Source: Drosophila miranda (Eukaryota > Arthropoda > Insecta > Diptera > Drosophilidae). From it: 64,000 nucleotides of DNA. The notes under the pieces were generated by a model. The model had not been told where the DNA came from. It did not search any database and worked only from the letters and a program-made list of their open reading frames with translations. Shown piece by piece: positions 24,794 to 38,020 of the stretch (within the stretch, counting starts at the first letter, position 1; each line of letters begins with the position of its first letter). The stretch is from assembly GCF_003369915.1 (NCBI RefSeq), contig NC_046677.1, positions 9,114,001-9,178,000 of the forward strand, written 5' to 3'. Made by a program: the position numbers and the translations under genes.

Positions 24794-27105
24794 TATACAC
24801 GATACTCAAAATGAGTATTGGGGTATATTAGATTTGTGGTAAAAGTGGATGTGTGTAACGTCCAGAAGGAATCGTTTCCGACCCCATAAAGTATATATAT
24901 TCTTGATCAGCATCCTTAGCCGAGTCGATTGAGCCCTGTCTGTCTGTCCGTCTGTCCGTCCGTCCGTCCGTCCGTCCGTCCGTCCGTCCGTCCGTCCGTC
25001 CGTCCCCTTCAGCGCCTAGTGCTCAAAGACTATAAGAGCTAGAGCAACGATGTTTTGGATCCAGACTTCTGTGATATGTCACTGCTACAAAAATATTTCA
25101 AAACTTCGCCCCGCCCACTTCCGCCCCCACAAAGGACGAAAATCTGTGGCATCCACATTTTTAAACATACGATAAAACCAAAAACGCAGAATCGGTGAGG
25201 ATGACCATATCTTTTACAGTGCAAAATCTGAACCAGATCGTATAATGATTATAGCCAGAATCAAGAAAACAATTTCATTCTTTCTCGCTCTGTCTCTCTC
25301 TAACACACAGGTTTCATGGTCGGTTTTGTCAATTGCAAAATATGAGTTCAAGGATCTCAGAACCTATAAGAGCCAGAGCAACCAAATTTGGTATCCACAC
25401 TCCTGTGATATCGGACCTTGACCACACCCCCTTCCGCCCCCCGCAAATGACGAAAATCTGGGGCATCCACAAATCTCAGAGACTATTAAGGCTAGAGTAA
25501 CCAAATTTGGTATCCGCACTTCTGTTAGATCTCACTATAAATCGTATATCTCAGAATTTCGCCCCACCCCCTTCCGCCCCCACAAAAGACGAAAATCTGT
25601 TGCATCCACAATATTGCAGATTCGAGAAAACTAAAAACGCAGAATCATAGATAATGACCATATCTATCAGATTGCTGAATCTGGATCAGATCCAGATTCC
25701 TTCCAGATAGCCTTGAGCGCAATTCAGCGATTGATCGCTTTCGAATACAATTCCTCAATCGCCCACAAAGATCTTTGCTGCATTGGTATCGGTTGGAAAA
25801 TTGGAAAACCATCCATTAGGTGCTCTCAAACTACCTCATTTGGAGCCCAAGTGGTTGATCCACCCATCTACAATCCAGTAAAACTATCTAATATAATGGC
25901 GTTCCCTTTTAATTGAAGAAGATTCAGTTTCCCCTTGATATATTTAGGTCGCTTTTCGTTTTCTGTCGCAGTTTGTCCACATCTCAGGCGAAATAAAGGC
26001 GCCGAAATGCTTTGCGCAGCTCCCGATTGCATGTGGGGCAGCGGGGGCTTTGAATGGTCGCCGTCAACCACGATAGGCACGGCTCGCAAAGGATATGGCT
26101 ACATGCTGGGGCCATGGCGCAACCATCGGTGAACTTCTTTCGACACACGCTGCAGAAAGGGTAGGACAGCTTCTCTGTATTCTCTTCATTGGTCTTCTGA
26201 CGCTTGGCAGCCGATGGTCCAGCTTGATCGTCGTCTTCAGTATCGGGTTGAGTGGATTTGCCCAGTAGCTGAATCAAGGGTTGTCCGCCAGTCGATGCCT
26301 GTGTGGTTGCCACTCCGCCAGTCGATGCTTCTCTGAATCTCACTACTGTAGTAGTTAGTTTGCGCATTGTTTCGTTCGATGGGAACGATATCTTGCTTTT
26401 CGTATTTCCCATTTTGTAAAACACAAGAAACTTTTACAATTTTTGTAGTATTTACGACACAAGCTTCTCGACCATCGTGGAGAACGGTGTGTCCAAAGAT
26501 TTATATCAAAATATACGCTATGCCCAAGAAAATCTTAGAAAAATGCTGGAGAAGATGTTTGTTTAATTGTTGGATGATGTTCACCATCTCCACAACTTAC
26601 CAGCGGACTATCATTCTAAGGCAAAATGTTAGTTTAAGCTAAATCACGAACGCCTTAGCCAACCCAACCTAACCCTCGGGGTCGACTTAAAATATCACCA
26701 ATTCCCCATTCATCTGTTCCCACGCCAATTCTTTCCCACAATCGTAGTTTCTGTCCAAATTTGTATTTACTGTTTAACGGTTTTTTTTTGTTTGTTTTTG
26801 CATTCCTTTTTAGTTCCCTGTTTAACGTTTATATCTGTTCAAATATTTTCGTACACGAATATCGAAAGAAATTATTAATAAATAAGCCTGTTCACTGCCA
26901 ACGGGCCCCAAATATCCAGACTGACAGAATTTCCAGAGACTCCGCAACGATTGGCCTATCGATATATTGATTGTCATCGCCAAGGCCAATCGAAGGGGCA
27001 GCTGAAGCTTCTTGGATTGGAAAAATCGCTATTCCCGGGATAAGGACTGTCTCTCCTTCGAATGTACCTCTTGAATCACATTTTTCCTCGAATGACATAC
27101 ATTTT
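24794..27105 (+). mobile_element. Array unit 9 (2312 bp)
   Basis: Shares with unit 10 a TATACACGATACTC start and a CATCCTTAGCC variant. With units 10 and 13 it shares AGGTGCTCTC and ACTATCTAAT. With units 7, 10, 13 and 14 it shares the 21-bp deletion. Confidence 0.9.
25984..26412 (-). CDS. RING-finger protein, unit 9 copy
   Basis: Consensus protein with all zinc ligands. Confidence 0.58.
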   Translation of the reverse strand: MGNTKSKISFPSNETMRKLTTTVVRFREASTGGVATTQASTGGQPLIQLLGKSTQPDTEDDDQAGPSAAKRQKTNEENTEKLSYPFCSVCRKKFTDGCAMAPACSHILCEPCLSWLTATIQSPRCPTCNRELRKAFRRLYFA

Positions 27106-27171
27106 TATACACGATACTCAAAATGAGATATATATTCTTGATCAGCATCCTTAGCCGAGTCGATTGAGCCC

Positions 27172-27268
27172 TGTCTGTCTGTCCGTCTGTCCGTCCGTCC
27201 GTCCGTCCGTCCGTCCGTCCGTCCGTCCGTCCGTCCGTCCGTCCGTCCGTCCGTCCGTCCGTCCGTCC
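27172..27268 (+). repeat. (GTCC)n microsatellite, long allele
   Basis: About 97 bp of GTCT/GTCC tetramers inside the unit 10 Helitron, one of the longest alleles in the array. The unit 2 equivalent is about 30 bp. Confidence 0.9.
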
Positions 27269-28246
27269 CCTTCAGCGCCTAGTGCTCAAAGACTATAAGA
27301 GCTAGAGCAACGATGTTTTGGATCCAGACTTCTGTGATATGTCACTGCTACAAAAATATTTCAAAACTTCGCCCCGCCCACTTCCGCCCCCACAAAGGAC
27401 GAAAATCTGTGGCATCCACATTTTTAAACATACGATAAAACCAAAAACGCAGAATCGGTGAGGATGACCATATCTTCTACAGTGCAAAATCTGAACCAGA
27501 TCGTATAATGATTATAGCCAGAATCAAGAAAACAATTTCATTCTTTCTCGCTCTGTCTCTCTCTAACACACAGGTTTCATGGTCGGTTTTGTCAATTGCA
27601 AAATATGAGTTCAAGGATCTCAGAACCTATAAGAGCCAGAGCAACCAAATTTGGTATCCACACTCCTGTGATATCGGACCTTGACCACACCCCCTTCCGC
27701 CCCCCGCAAATGACGAAAATCTGGGGCATCCACAAATCTCAGAGACTATTAAGGCTAGAGTAACCAAATTTGGTATCCGCACTTCTGTTAGATCTCACTA
27801 TAAATCGTATATCTCAGAATTTCGCCCCACCCCCTTCCGCCCCCACAAAAGACGAAAATCTGTTGCATCCACAATATTGCAGATTCGAGAAAACTAAAAA
27901 CGCAGAATCATAGATAATGACCATATCTATCAGATTGCTGAATCTGGATCAGATCCAGATTCCTTCCAGATAGCCTTGAGCGCAATTCAGCGATTGATCG
28001 CTTTCGAATACAATTCCTCAATCGCCCACAAAGATCTTTGCTGCATTGGTATCGGTTGGAAAATTGGAAAACCATCCATTAGGTGCTCTCAAACTACCTC
28101 ATTTGGAGCCCAAGTGGTTGATCCACCCATCTACAATCCAGTAAAACTATCTAATATAATGGCGTTCCCTTTTAATTGAAGAAGATTCAGTTTCCCCTTG
28201 ATATATTTAGGTCGCTTTTCGTTTTCTGTCGCAGTTTGTCCACATC

Positions 28247-28675
28247 TCAGGCGAAATAAAGGCGCCGAAATGCTTTGCGCAGCTCCCGATTGCATGTGGG
28301 GCAGCGGGGGCTTTGAATGGTCGCCGTCAACCACGATAGGCACGGCTCGCAAAGGATATGGCTACATGCTGGGGCCATGGCGCAACCATCGGTGAACTTC
28401 TTTCGACACACGCTGCAGAAAGGGTAGGACAGCTTCTCTGTATTCTCTTCATTGGTCTTCTGACGCTTGGCAGCCGATGGTCCAGCTTGATCGTCGTCTT
28501 CAGTATCGGGTTGAGTGGATTTGCCCAGTAGCTGAATCAAGGGTTGTCCGCCAGTCGATGCCTGTGTGGTTGCCACTCCGCCAGTCGATGCTTCTCTGAA
28601 TCTCACTACTGTAGTAGTTAGTTTGCGCATTGTTTTGTTCGATGGGAACGATATCTTGCTTTTCGTATTTCCCAT
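28247..28675 (-). CDS. RING-finger protein, unit 10 copy (E14K)
   Basis: Same Glu14 to Lys change as unit 8. Zinc ligands are intact. Confidence 0.55.
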   Translation of the reverse strand: MGNTKSKISFPSNKTMRKLTTTVVRFREASTGGVATTQASTGGQPLIQLLGKSTQPDTEDDDQAGPSAAKRQKTNEENTEKLSYPFCSVCRKKFTDGCAMAPACSHILCEPCLSWLTATIQSPRCPTCNRELRKAFRRLYFA

Positions 28676-29368
28676 TTTGTAAAACACAAGAAACTTTTAC
28701 AATTTTTGTAGTATTTACGACACAAGCTTCTCGACCATCGTGGAGAACGGTGTGTCCAAAGATTTATATCAAAAGATACGCTATGCCCAAGAAAAACTTA
28801 GAAAAATGCTGGAGAAGATGTTTGTTTAATTGTTGGATGATGTTCACCATCTCCACAACTTACCAGCGGACTATCATTCTAAGGCAAAATGTTAGTTTAA
28901 GCTAAATCACGAACGCCTTAGCCAACCCAACCTAACCCTCGGGGTCGACTTAAAATATCACCAATTCCCCATTCATCTGTTCCCACGCCAATTCTTTCCC
29001 ACAATCGTAGTTTCTGTCCAAATTTGTATTTACTGTTTAACGGTTTTTTTTTGTTTGTTTTTGCATTCCTTTTTAGTTCCCTGTTTAACGTTTATATCTG
29101 TTCAAATATTTTCGTACACGAATATCGAAAGAAATTATTAATAAATAAGCCTGTTCACTGCCAACGGGCCCCAAATATCCAGACTGACAGAATTTCCAGA
29201 GACTCCGCAACGATTGGCCTATCGATATATTGATTGTCATCGCCAAGGCCAATCGAAGGGGAAGCTGAAGCTTCTTGGATTGGAAAAATCGCTATTCCCG
29301 GGATAAGGACTGTCTCTCCTTCGAATGTACCTCTTGAATCACATTTTTCCTCGAATGACATACATTTT

Positions 29369-31690
29369 TATACCCGATACTCAAAATGAGTATTGGGGTA
29401 TATTAGACTTGTGGTAAAAGTGGATGTGTGTAACGTCCAGAAGGAATCGTTTCCGACCCCATAAAGTATATATATTCTTGATCAGCATCAATAGCCGAGT
29501 CGATTGAGCCCTGTCTGTCTGTCCGTCTGTCCGTCCGTCCGTCCGTCCGTCCGTCCGTCCGTCCGTCCGTCCCCTTCAGCGCCTAGTGCTCAAAGACTAT
29601 AAGAGCTAGAGCAACGATGTTTTGGATCCAGACTTCTGTGATATGTCACTGCTACAAAAATATTTCAAAACTTCGCCCCGCCCACTTCCGCCCCCACAAA
29701 GGACGAAAATCTGTGGCATCCACATTTTTAAACATACGATAAAACCAAAAACGCAGAATCGGTGAGGATGGCCATATCTTCTACAGTGCAAAATCTGAAC
29801 CAGATCGTATAATGATTATAGCCAGAATCAAGAAAACAATTTCATTCTTTCTCGCTCTGTCTCTCTCTAACACACAGGTTTCATGGTCGGTTTTGTCAAT
29901 TGCAAAATATGAGTTCAAGGATCTCAGAACCTATAAGAGCCAGAGCAACCAAATTTGGTATCCACACTCCTGTGATATCGGACCTTGACCGTTTCGTGTC
30001 CAAATTTCGCCACACCCCCTTCCGCCCCCGCAAAGGACGAAAATCTGGGGCATCCACAAATCTCAGAGACTATTAAGGCTAGAGTAACCAAATTTGGTAT
30101 CCGCACTTCTGTTAGATCTCACTATAAATCGTATATCTCAGAATTTCGCCCCACCCCCTTCCGCCCCCACAAAAGACGAAAATCTGTTGCATCCACAATA
30201 TTGCAGATTCGAGAAAACTAAAAACGCAGAATCATAGATAATGACCATATCTATCAGATTGCTGAATCTGGATCAGATCCAGATTCCTTCCAGATAGCCT
30301 TGAGCGCAATTCAGCGATTGATCGCTTTCGAATACAATTCCTCAATCGCCCACAAAGATCTTTGCTGCATTGGTATCGGTTGGAAAATTGAAAAACCATC
30401 CATTAGATGCTCTCAAACTACCTCATTTGGAGCCCAAGTGGTTGATCCACCCATCTACAATCCAGTAAAACTCTATAATATAATGGCGTTCCCTTTTAAT
30501 TGAAGAAGATTCAGTTTCCCCTTGATATATTTAGGTCGCTTTTCGTTTTGTCGCAGTTTGTCCACATCTCAGGCGAAATAAAGGCGCCGAAATGCTTTGC
30601 GCAGCTCCCGATTGCATGTGGGGCAGCGGGGGCTTTGAATGGTCGCCGTCAACCACGATAGGCACGGCTCGCAAAGGATATGGCTACATGCTGGGGCCAT
30701 GGCGCAACCATCGGTGAACTTCTTTCGACACACGCTGCAGAAAGGGTAGGACAGCTTCTCTGTATTCTCTTCATTGGTCTTCTGACGCTTGGCAGCCGAT
30801 GGTCCAGCTTGATCGTCGTCTTCAGTATCGGGTTGAGTGGATTTGCCCAGTAGCTGAATCAAGGGTTGTCCGCCAGTCGATGCCTGTGTGGTTGCCACTC
30901 CGCCAGTCGATGCTTCTCTGAATCTCACTACTGTAGTAGTTAGTTTGCGCATTGTTTCGTTCGATGGGAACGATATCTTGCTTTTCGTATTTCCCATTTT
31001 GTAAAACACAAGAAACTTTTACAATTTTTGTAGTATTTACGACACAAGCTTCTCGACCATCGTGGAGAACGGTGTGTCCAAAGATTTATATCAAAAGATA
31101 CGCTATGCCCAAGAAAAACTTAGAAAAATGCTGGAGAAGATGTTTGTTTAATTGTTGGATGATGTTCACCATCTCCACAACTTACCAGCGGACTATCATT
31201 CTAAGGCAAAATGTTAGTTTAAGCTAAATCACGAACGCCTTAGCCAACCCAAGCTAACCCTCGGGGTCGACTTAAAATATCACCAATTCCCCATTCATCT
31301 GTTCCCACGCCAATTCTTTCCCACAATCGTAGTTTCTGTCCAAATTTGTATTTACTGTTTAACGGTTTTTTTTTGTTTGTTTTTGCATTCCTTTTTAGTT
31401 CCCTGTTTAACGTTTATATCTGTTCAAATATTTTCGTACACGAATATCGAAAGAAATTATTAATAAATAAGCCTTTTCACTGCCAACGGGCCCCAAATAT
31501 TCAGACTGACAGAATTTCCAGAGACTCCGCAACGATTGGCCTATCGATATATTGATTGTCATCGCCAAGGCCAATCGAAGGGGAAGCTGAAGCTTCTTGG
31601 ATTGGAAAAATCGCTATTCCCGGGATAAGGACTGTCTCTCCTTCGAATGTACCTCTTGAATCACATTTTTCCTCGAATGACATACATTTT
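29369..31690 (+). mobile_element. Array unit 11 (2322 bp)
   Basis: Full-length, close to the unit 5 type, without the 21-bp deletion. Confidence 0.9.
30569..30997 (-). CDS. RING-finger protein, unit 11 copy
   Basis: Consensus protein. A 2-bp loss lies just beyond its stop codon, near 30548, outside the frame. Confidence 0.58.
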   Translation of the reverse strand: MGNTKSKISFPSNETMRKLTTTVVRFREASTGGVATTQASTGGQPLIQLLGKSTQPDTEDDDQAGPSAAKRQKTNEENTEKLSYPFCSVCRKKFTDGCAMAPACSHILCEPCLSWLTATIQSPRCPTCNRELRKAFRRLYFA

Positions 31691-33375
31691 TATACCCGAT
31701 ACTCAAAATGAGTATTGGGGTATATTAGATTTGTGGTAAAAGTGGATATGTGTAACGTCCAGAAGGAATCGTTTCCGACCCCATAAAGTATATATATTCT
31801 TGATCAGCATCAATAGCCGAGTCGATTGAGCCCTGTCTGTCTGTCCGTCTGTCCGTCCGTCCGTCCGTCTGTCCGTCCGTCCGTCCGTCCGTCCGTCCGT
31901 CCGTCGGTCCGTCCGTCCGTCCGTCCGTCCCCTTCAGCGCCTAGTGCTCAAAGACTATAAGAGCTAGAGCAACGATGTTTTGGGTCCAGACTTCTGTGAT
32001 ATGTCACTGCTAAAAAAATATTTCAAAACTTCGCCCCGCCCACTTCCGCCCCCACAAAGGACGAAAATCTGTGGCATCCACATTTTTAAACATACGATAA
32101 AACCAAAAACGCAGAATCGGTGAGGATGACCATATCTTCTTCAGTGCAAAATCTGAACCAGATCGTATAATGATTATAGCCAGAATCAAGAAAACAATTT
32201 CATTCTTTCTCGCTCTGTCTCTCTCTAACACACAGGTTTCATGGTCGGTTTTGTCAATTGCAAAATATGAGTTCAAGGATCTCAGAACCTATAAGAGCCA
32301 GAGCAACCAAATTTGGTATCCACACTCCTGTGATATCGGACCTTGACCGTTTCGTGTCCAAATTTCGCCACACCCCCTTCCGCCCCCGCAAAGGACGAAA
32401 ATCTGGGGCATCCACAAATCTCAGAGACTATTAAGGCTAGAGTAACCAAATTTGGTATCCGCACTTCTGTTAGATCTCACTATAAATCGTATATCTCAGA
32501 ATTTCGCCCCACCCCCTTCCGCCCCCACAAAAGACGAAAATCTGTTGCATCCACAATATTGCAGATTCGAGAAAACTAAAAACGCAGAATCATAGATAAT
32601 GACCATATCTATCAGATTGCTGAATCTGGATCAGATCCAGATTCCTTCCAGATAGCCTTGAGCGCAATTCAGCGATTGATCGCTTTCGAATACAATTCCT
32701 CAATCGCCCACAAAGATCTTTGCTGCATTGGTATCGGTTGGAAAATTGGAAAACCATCCATTAGATGCTCTCAAACTACCTCATTTGGAGCCCAAGTGGT
32801 TGATCCACCCATCTACAATCCAGTAAAACTCTATAATATAATGGCGTTCCCTTTTAATTGAAGAAGATTCAGTTTCCCCTTGATATATTTGTGATATGTT
32901 AGTTTAAGCTAAATCACGAACGCCTTAGCCAACCCAACCTAACCCTCGGGGTCGACTTAAAATATCACCAATTCCCCATTCATCTGTTCCCACGCCAATT
33001 CTTTCCCACAATCGTAGTTTTTGTCCAAATTTGTATTTACTGTTTAACGGTTTTTTTTTGTTTGTTTTTGCATTCCTTTTTAGTTCCCTGTTTAACGTTT
33101 ATATCTGTTCAAATATTTTCGTACACGAATATCGAAAGAAATTATTAATAAATAAGCCTGTTCACTGCCAACGGGCCCCAAATATCCAGACTGACAGAAT
33201 TTCCAGAGACTCCGCAACGATTGGCCTATCGATATATTGATTGTCATCGCCAAGGCCAATCGAAGGGGAAGCTGAAGCTTCTTGGATTGGAAAAATCGCT
33301 ATTCCCGGGATAAGGACTGTCTCTCCTTCGAATGTACCTCTTGAATCACATTTTTCCTCGAATGACATACATTTT
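31691..33375 (+). mobile_element. Array unit 12 (1685 bp), RING ORF deleted
   Basis: Lacks about 640 bp covering the whole RING ORF and the divergent coding-like fragment. The junction at about 32890-32900 contains a short GTGATAT filler between the GATATATTT word and the GTTAGTTTAAG word. The Helitron part and the right end of the segment remain. Confidence 0.92.
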
Positions 33376-35686
33376 TATACCCGATACTCAAAATGAGTAT
33401 TGGGGTATATTAGATTTGTGGTAAAAGTGGATATGTGTAACGTCCAGAAGGAATCGTTTCCGACCCCATAAAGTATATATATTCTTGATCAGCATCAATA
33501 GCCGAGTCGATTGAGCCCTGTCTGTCTGTCCGTCTGTCCGTCCGTCCGTCCGTCCGTCCGTCCGTCCGTCCGTCCGTCCGTCCGTCCGTCCCCTTCAGCG
33601 CCTAGTGCTCAAAGACTATAAGAGCTAGAGCAACGATGTTTTGGATCCAGACTTCTGTGATATGTCACTGCTACAAAAATATTTCAAAACTTCGCCCCGC
33701 CCACTTCCGCCCCCACAAAGGACGAAAATCTGTGGCATCCACATTTTTAAACATACGATAAAACCAAAAACGCAGAATCGGTGAGGATGACCATATCTTC
33801 TACAGTGCAAAATCTGAACCAGATCGTATAATGATTATAGCCAGAATCAAGAAAACAATTTCATTCTTTCTCGCTCTGTCTCTCTCTAACAACACCCAGG
33901 TTTCATGGTCGGTTTTGTCAATTGCAAAATATGAGTTCAAGGATCTATAAGAGCCAGAGCAACCAAATTTGGTATCCACACTCCTGTGATATCTGACCTT
34001 GACCACACCCCCTTCCGCCCCCCGCAAATGACGAAAATCTGGGGCATCCACAAATCTCAGAGACTATTAAGGCTAGAGTAACCAAATTTGGTATCCGCAC
34101 TTCTGTTAGATCTCACTATAAATCGTATATCTCAGAATTTCGCCCCACCCCCTTCCGCCCCCACAAAAGACGAAAATCTGTTGCATCCACAATATTGCAG
34201 ATTCGAGAAAACTAAAAACGCAGAATCATAGATAATGACCATATCTATCAGACTGCTGAATCTGGATCAGATCCAGATTCCTTCCAGATAGCCTTGAGCG
34301 CAATTCAGCGATTGATCGCTTTCGAATACAATTCCTCAATCGCCCACAAAGATCTTTGCTGCATTGGTATCGGTTGGAAAATTGGAAAACCATCCATTAG
34401 GTGCTCTCAAACTACCTCATTTGGAGCCCAAGTGGTTGATCCACCCATCTACAATCCAGTAAAACTATCTAATATAATGGCGTTCCCTTTTAATTGAAGA
34501 AGATTCAGTTTCCCCTTGATATATTTAGGTCGCTTTTCGTTTTCTGTCGCAGTTTGTCCACATCTCAGGCGAAATAAAGGCGCCGAAATGCTTTGCGCAG
34601 CTCCCGATTGCATGTGGGGCAGCGGGGGCTTTGAATGGTCGCCGTCAACCACGATAGGCACGGCTCGCAAAGGATATGGCTACATGCTGGGGCCATGGCG
34701 CAACCATCGGTGAACTTCTTTCGACACACGCTGCAGAAAGGGTAGGACAGCTTCTCTGTATTCTCTTCATTGGTCTTCTGACGCTTGGCAGCCGATGGTC
34801 CAGCTTGATCGTCGTCTTCAGTATCGGGTTGAGTGGATTTGCCCAGTAGCTGAATCGAGGGTTGTCCGCCAGTCGATGCCTGTGTGGTTGCCACTCCGCC
34901 AGTCGATGCTTCTCTGAATCTCACTACTGTAGTAGTTAGTTTGCGCATTGTTTCGTTCGATGGGAACGATATCTTGCTTTTCGTATTTCCCATTTTGTAA
35001 AACACAAGAAACTTTTACAATTTTTGTAGTATTTACGACACAAGCTTCTCGACCATCGTGGAGAACGGTGTGTCCAAAGATTTATATCAAAATATACGCT
35101 ATGCCCAAGAAAAACTTAGAAAAATGCTGGAGAAGATGTTTGTTTAATTGTTGGATGATGTTCACCATCTCCACAACTTACCAGCGGACTATCATTCTAA
35201 GGCAAAATGTTAGTTTAAGCTAAATCACGAACGCCTTAGCCAACCCAACCTAACCCTCGGGGTCGACTTAAAATATCACCAATTCCCCATTCATCTGTTC
35301 CCACGCCAATTCTTTCCCACAATCGTAGTTTCTGTCCAAATTTGTATTTACTGTTTAACGGTTTTTTTTTGTTTGTTTTTGCATTCCTTTTTAGTTCCCT
35401 GTTTAACGTTTATATCTGTTCAAATATTTTCGTACACGAATATCGAAAGAAATTATTAATAAATAAGCCTGTTCACTGCCAACGGGCCCCAAATATCCAG
35501 ACTGACAGAATTTCCAGAGACTCCGCAACGATTGGCCTATCGATATATTGATTGTCATCGCCAAGGCCAATCGAAGGGGAAGCTGAAGCTTCTTGAATTG
35601 GAAAAATCGCTATTCCCGGGTTAAGGACTGTCTCTCCTTCGAATGTACCTCTTGAATCACATTTTTCCTCGAATGACATACATTTT
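33376..35686 (+). mobile_element. Array unit 13 (2311 bp)
   Basis: Shares AACAACACCCAGG (near 33888) and GATATCTGACC with unit 14, and AGGTGCTCTC/ACTATCTAAT with units 9 and 10. It is a mosaic of variant groups. Confidence 0.9.
34565..34993 (-). CDS. RING-finger protein, unit 13 copy (L46S)
   Basis: Leu46 in the possible SUMO-interacting run is Ser. Zinc ligands are intact. Confidence 0.55.
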   Translation of the reverse strand: MGNTKSKISFPSNETMRKLTTTVVRFREASTGGVATTQASTGGQPSIQLLGKSTQPDTEDDDQAGPSAAKRQKTNEENTEKLSYPFCSVCRKKFTDGCAMAPACSHILCEPCLSWLTATIQSPRCPTCNRELRKAFRRLYFA

Positions 35687-38020
35687 TATACCCGATACTC
35701 AAAATGAGTATTGGGGTATATTAGATTTGTGGTAAAAGTGGATGTGTGTAACGTCCAGAAGGAATCGTTTCCGACCCCATAAAGTATATATATTCTTGAT
35801 CAGCATCAATAGCCGAGTCGATTGAGCCCTGTCTGTCCGTCCGTCCGTCCGTCCGTCCGTCCGTCCGTCCGTCCGTCCGTCCGTCCGTCCGTCCGTCCGT
35901 CCGTCCGTCCGTCCGTCCCCTTCAGCGCCTAGTGCTCAAAGACTATAAGAGCTAGAGCAACGATGTTTTGGATCCAGACTTCTGTGATATGTCACTGCTA
36001 CAAAAATATTTCAAAACTTCGCCCCGCCCACATCCGCCCCCACAATGGACAAAATCTGTGGCATCCACATTTTTAAACATACGATAAAACCAAAAACGCA
36101 GAATCGGTGAGTATGACCATATCTTCTACAGTGCAAAATCTGAACCAGATCGTATAATGATTATAGCCACAATCAAGAAAACAATTTCATTCTTTCTCGC
36201 TCTGTCTCTCTCTAACAACACCCAGGTTTCATGGTCGGTTTTGTCAATTGCAAAATATGAGTTCAAGGATCTCAGAACCTATAAGAGCCAGAGCAACCAA
36301 ATTTGGTATCCACACTCCTGTGATATCTGACCTTGACCACACCCCCTTCCGCCCCCCGCAAATGACGAAAATCTGGGGCATCCACAAATCTCAGAGACTA
36401 TTAAGGCTAGAGTAACCAAATTTGGTATCCGCACTTCTGTTAGATCTCACTATAAATCGTATATCTCAGAATTTCGCCCCACCCCCTTCCGCCCCCACAA
36501 AAGACGAAAATCTGTTGCATCCACAATATTGCAGATTCGAGAAAACTAAAAACGCAGAATCATAGATAATGACCATATCTATCAGATTGCTGAATCTGGA
36601 TCAGATCCAGATTCCTTCCAGATAGCCTTGAGCGCAATTCAGCGATTGATCGCTTTCGAATACAATTCCTCAATCGCCCACAAAGATCTTTGCTGCATTG
36701 GTATCGGTTGGAAAATTGGAAAACCATCCATTAGATGCTCTCAAACTACCTCATTTGGAGCCCAAGTGGTTGATCCACCCATCTACAATCCAGTAAAACT
36801 CTATAATATAATGGCGTTCCCTTTTAATTGAAGAAGATTCAGTTTCCCCTTGATATATTTAGGTCGCTTTTCGTTTTCTGTCGCAGTTTGTCCACATCTC
36901 AGGCGAAATAAAGGCGCCGAAATGCTTTGCGCAGCTCCCGATTGCATGTGGGGCAGCGGGGGCTTTGAATGGTCGCCGTCAACCACGATAGGCACGGCTC
37001 GCAAAGGATATGGCTACATGCTGGGGCCATGGCGCAACCATCGGTGAACTTCTTTCGACACACGCTGCAGAAAGGGTAGGACAGCTTCTCTGTATTCTCT
37101 TCATTGGTCTTCTGACGCTTGGCAGCCGATGGTCCAGCTTGATCGTCGTCTTCAGTATCGGGTTGAGTGGATTTGCCCAGTAGCTGAATCAAGGGTTGTC
37201 CGCCAGTCGATGCCTGTGTGGTTGCCACTCCGCCAGTCGATGCTTCTCTGAATCTCACTACTGTAGTAGTTAGTTTGCGCATTGTTTCGTTCGATGGGAA
37301 CGATATCTTGCTTTTCGTATTTCCCATTTTGTAAAACACAAGAAACTTTTACAATTTTTGTAGTATTTACGACACAAGCTTCTCGACCATCGTGGAGAAC
37401 GGTGTGTCCAAAGATTTATATCAAAAGATACGCTATGCCCAAGAAAAACTTAGAAAAATGCTGGAGAAGATGTTTGTTTAATTGTTGGATGATGTTCACC
37501 ATCTCCACAACTTACCAGCGGACTATCATTCTAAGGCAAAATGTTAGTTTAAGCTAAATCACGAACGCCTTAGCCAACCCAACCTAACCCTCGGGGTCGA
37601 CTTAAAATATCACCAATTCCCCATTCATCTGTTCCCACGCCAATTCTTTCCCACAATCGTAGTTTCTGTCCAAATTCGTATTTACTGTTTAACGGTTTTT
37701 TTTTGTTTGTTTTTGCATTCCTTTTTAGTTCCCTGTTTAACGTTTATATCTGTTCAAATATTTTCGTACACGAATATCGAAAGAAATTATTAATAAATAA
37801 GCCTGTTCACTGCCAACGGGCCCCAAATATCCAGACTGACAGAATTTCCAGAGACTCCGCAACGATTGGCCTATCGATATATTGATTGTCATCGCCAAGG
37901 CCAATCGAAGGGGAAGCTGAAGCTTCTTGGATTGGAAAAATCGCTATTCCCGGGATAAGGACTGTCTCTCCTTCGAATGTACCTCTTGAATCACATTTTT
38001 CCTCGAATGACATACATTTG
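35687..38020 (+). mobile_element. Array unit 14 (2334 bp)
   Basis: Longest unit, owing mainly to a (GTCC)n block of about 87 bp (35832-35918). Private changes lie in the first internal repeat near 36031-36050. Confidence 0.9.
36899..37327 (-). CDS. RING-finger protein, unit 14 copy
   Basis: Consensus protein with all zinc ligands. Confidence 0.58.
   Translation of the reverse strand: MGNTKSKISFPSNETMRKLTTTVVRFREASTGGVATTQASTGGQPLIQLLGKSTQPDTEDDDQAGPSAAKRQKTNEENTEKLSYPFCSVCRKKFTDGCAMAPACSHILCEPCLSWLTATIQSPRCPTCNRELRKAFRRLYFA

Larger units (their letters stand above)
27106..29368 (+). mobile_element. Array unit 10 (2263 bp)
   Basis: Lost about 78 bp just inside the Helitron 5' end (AAAATGAG joined to ATATATATTC at 27127). 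Its left half has the unit 9 variants and its RING ORF has the unit 8 variant, so it looks like a recombinant. Confidence 0.9.
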
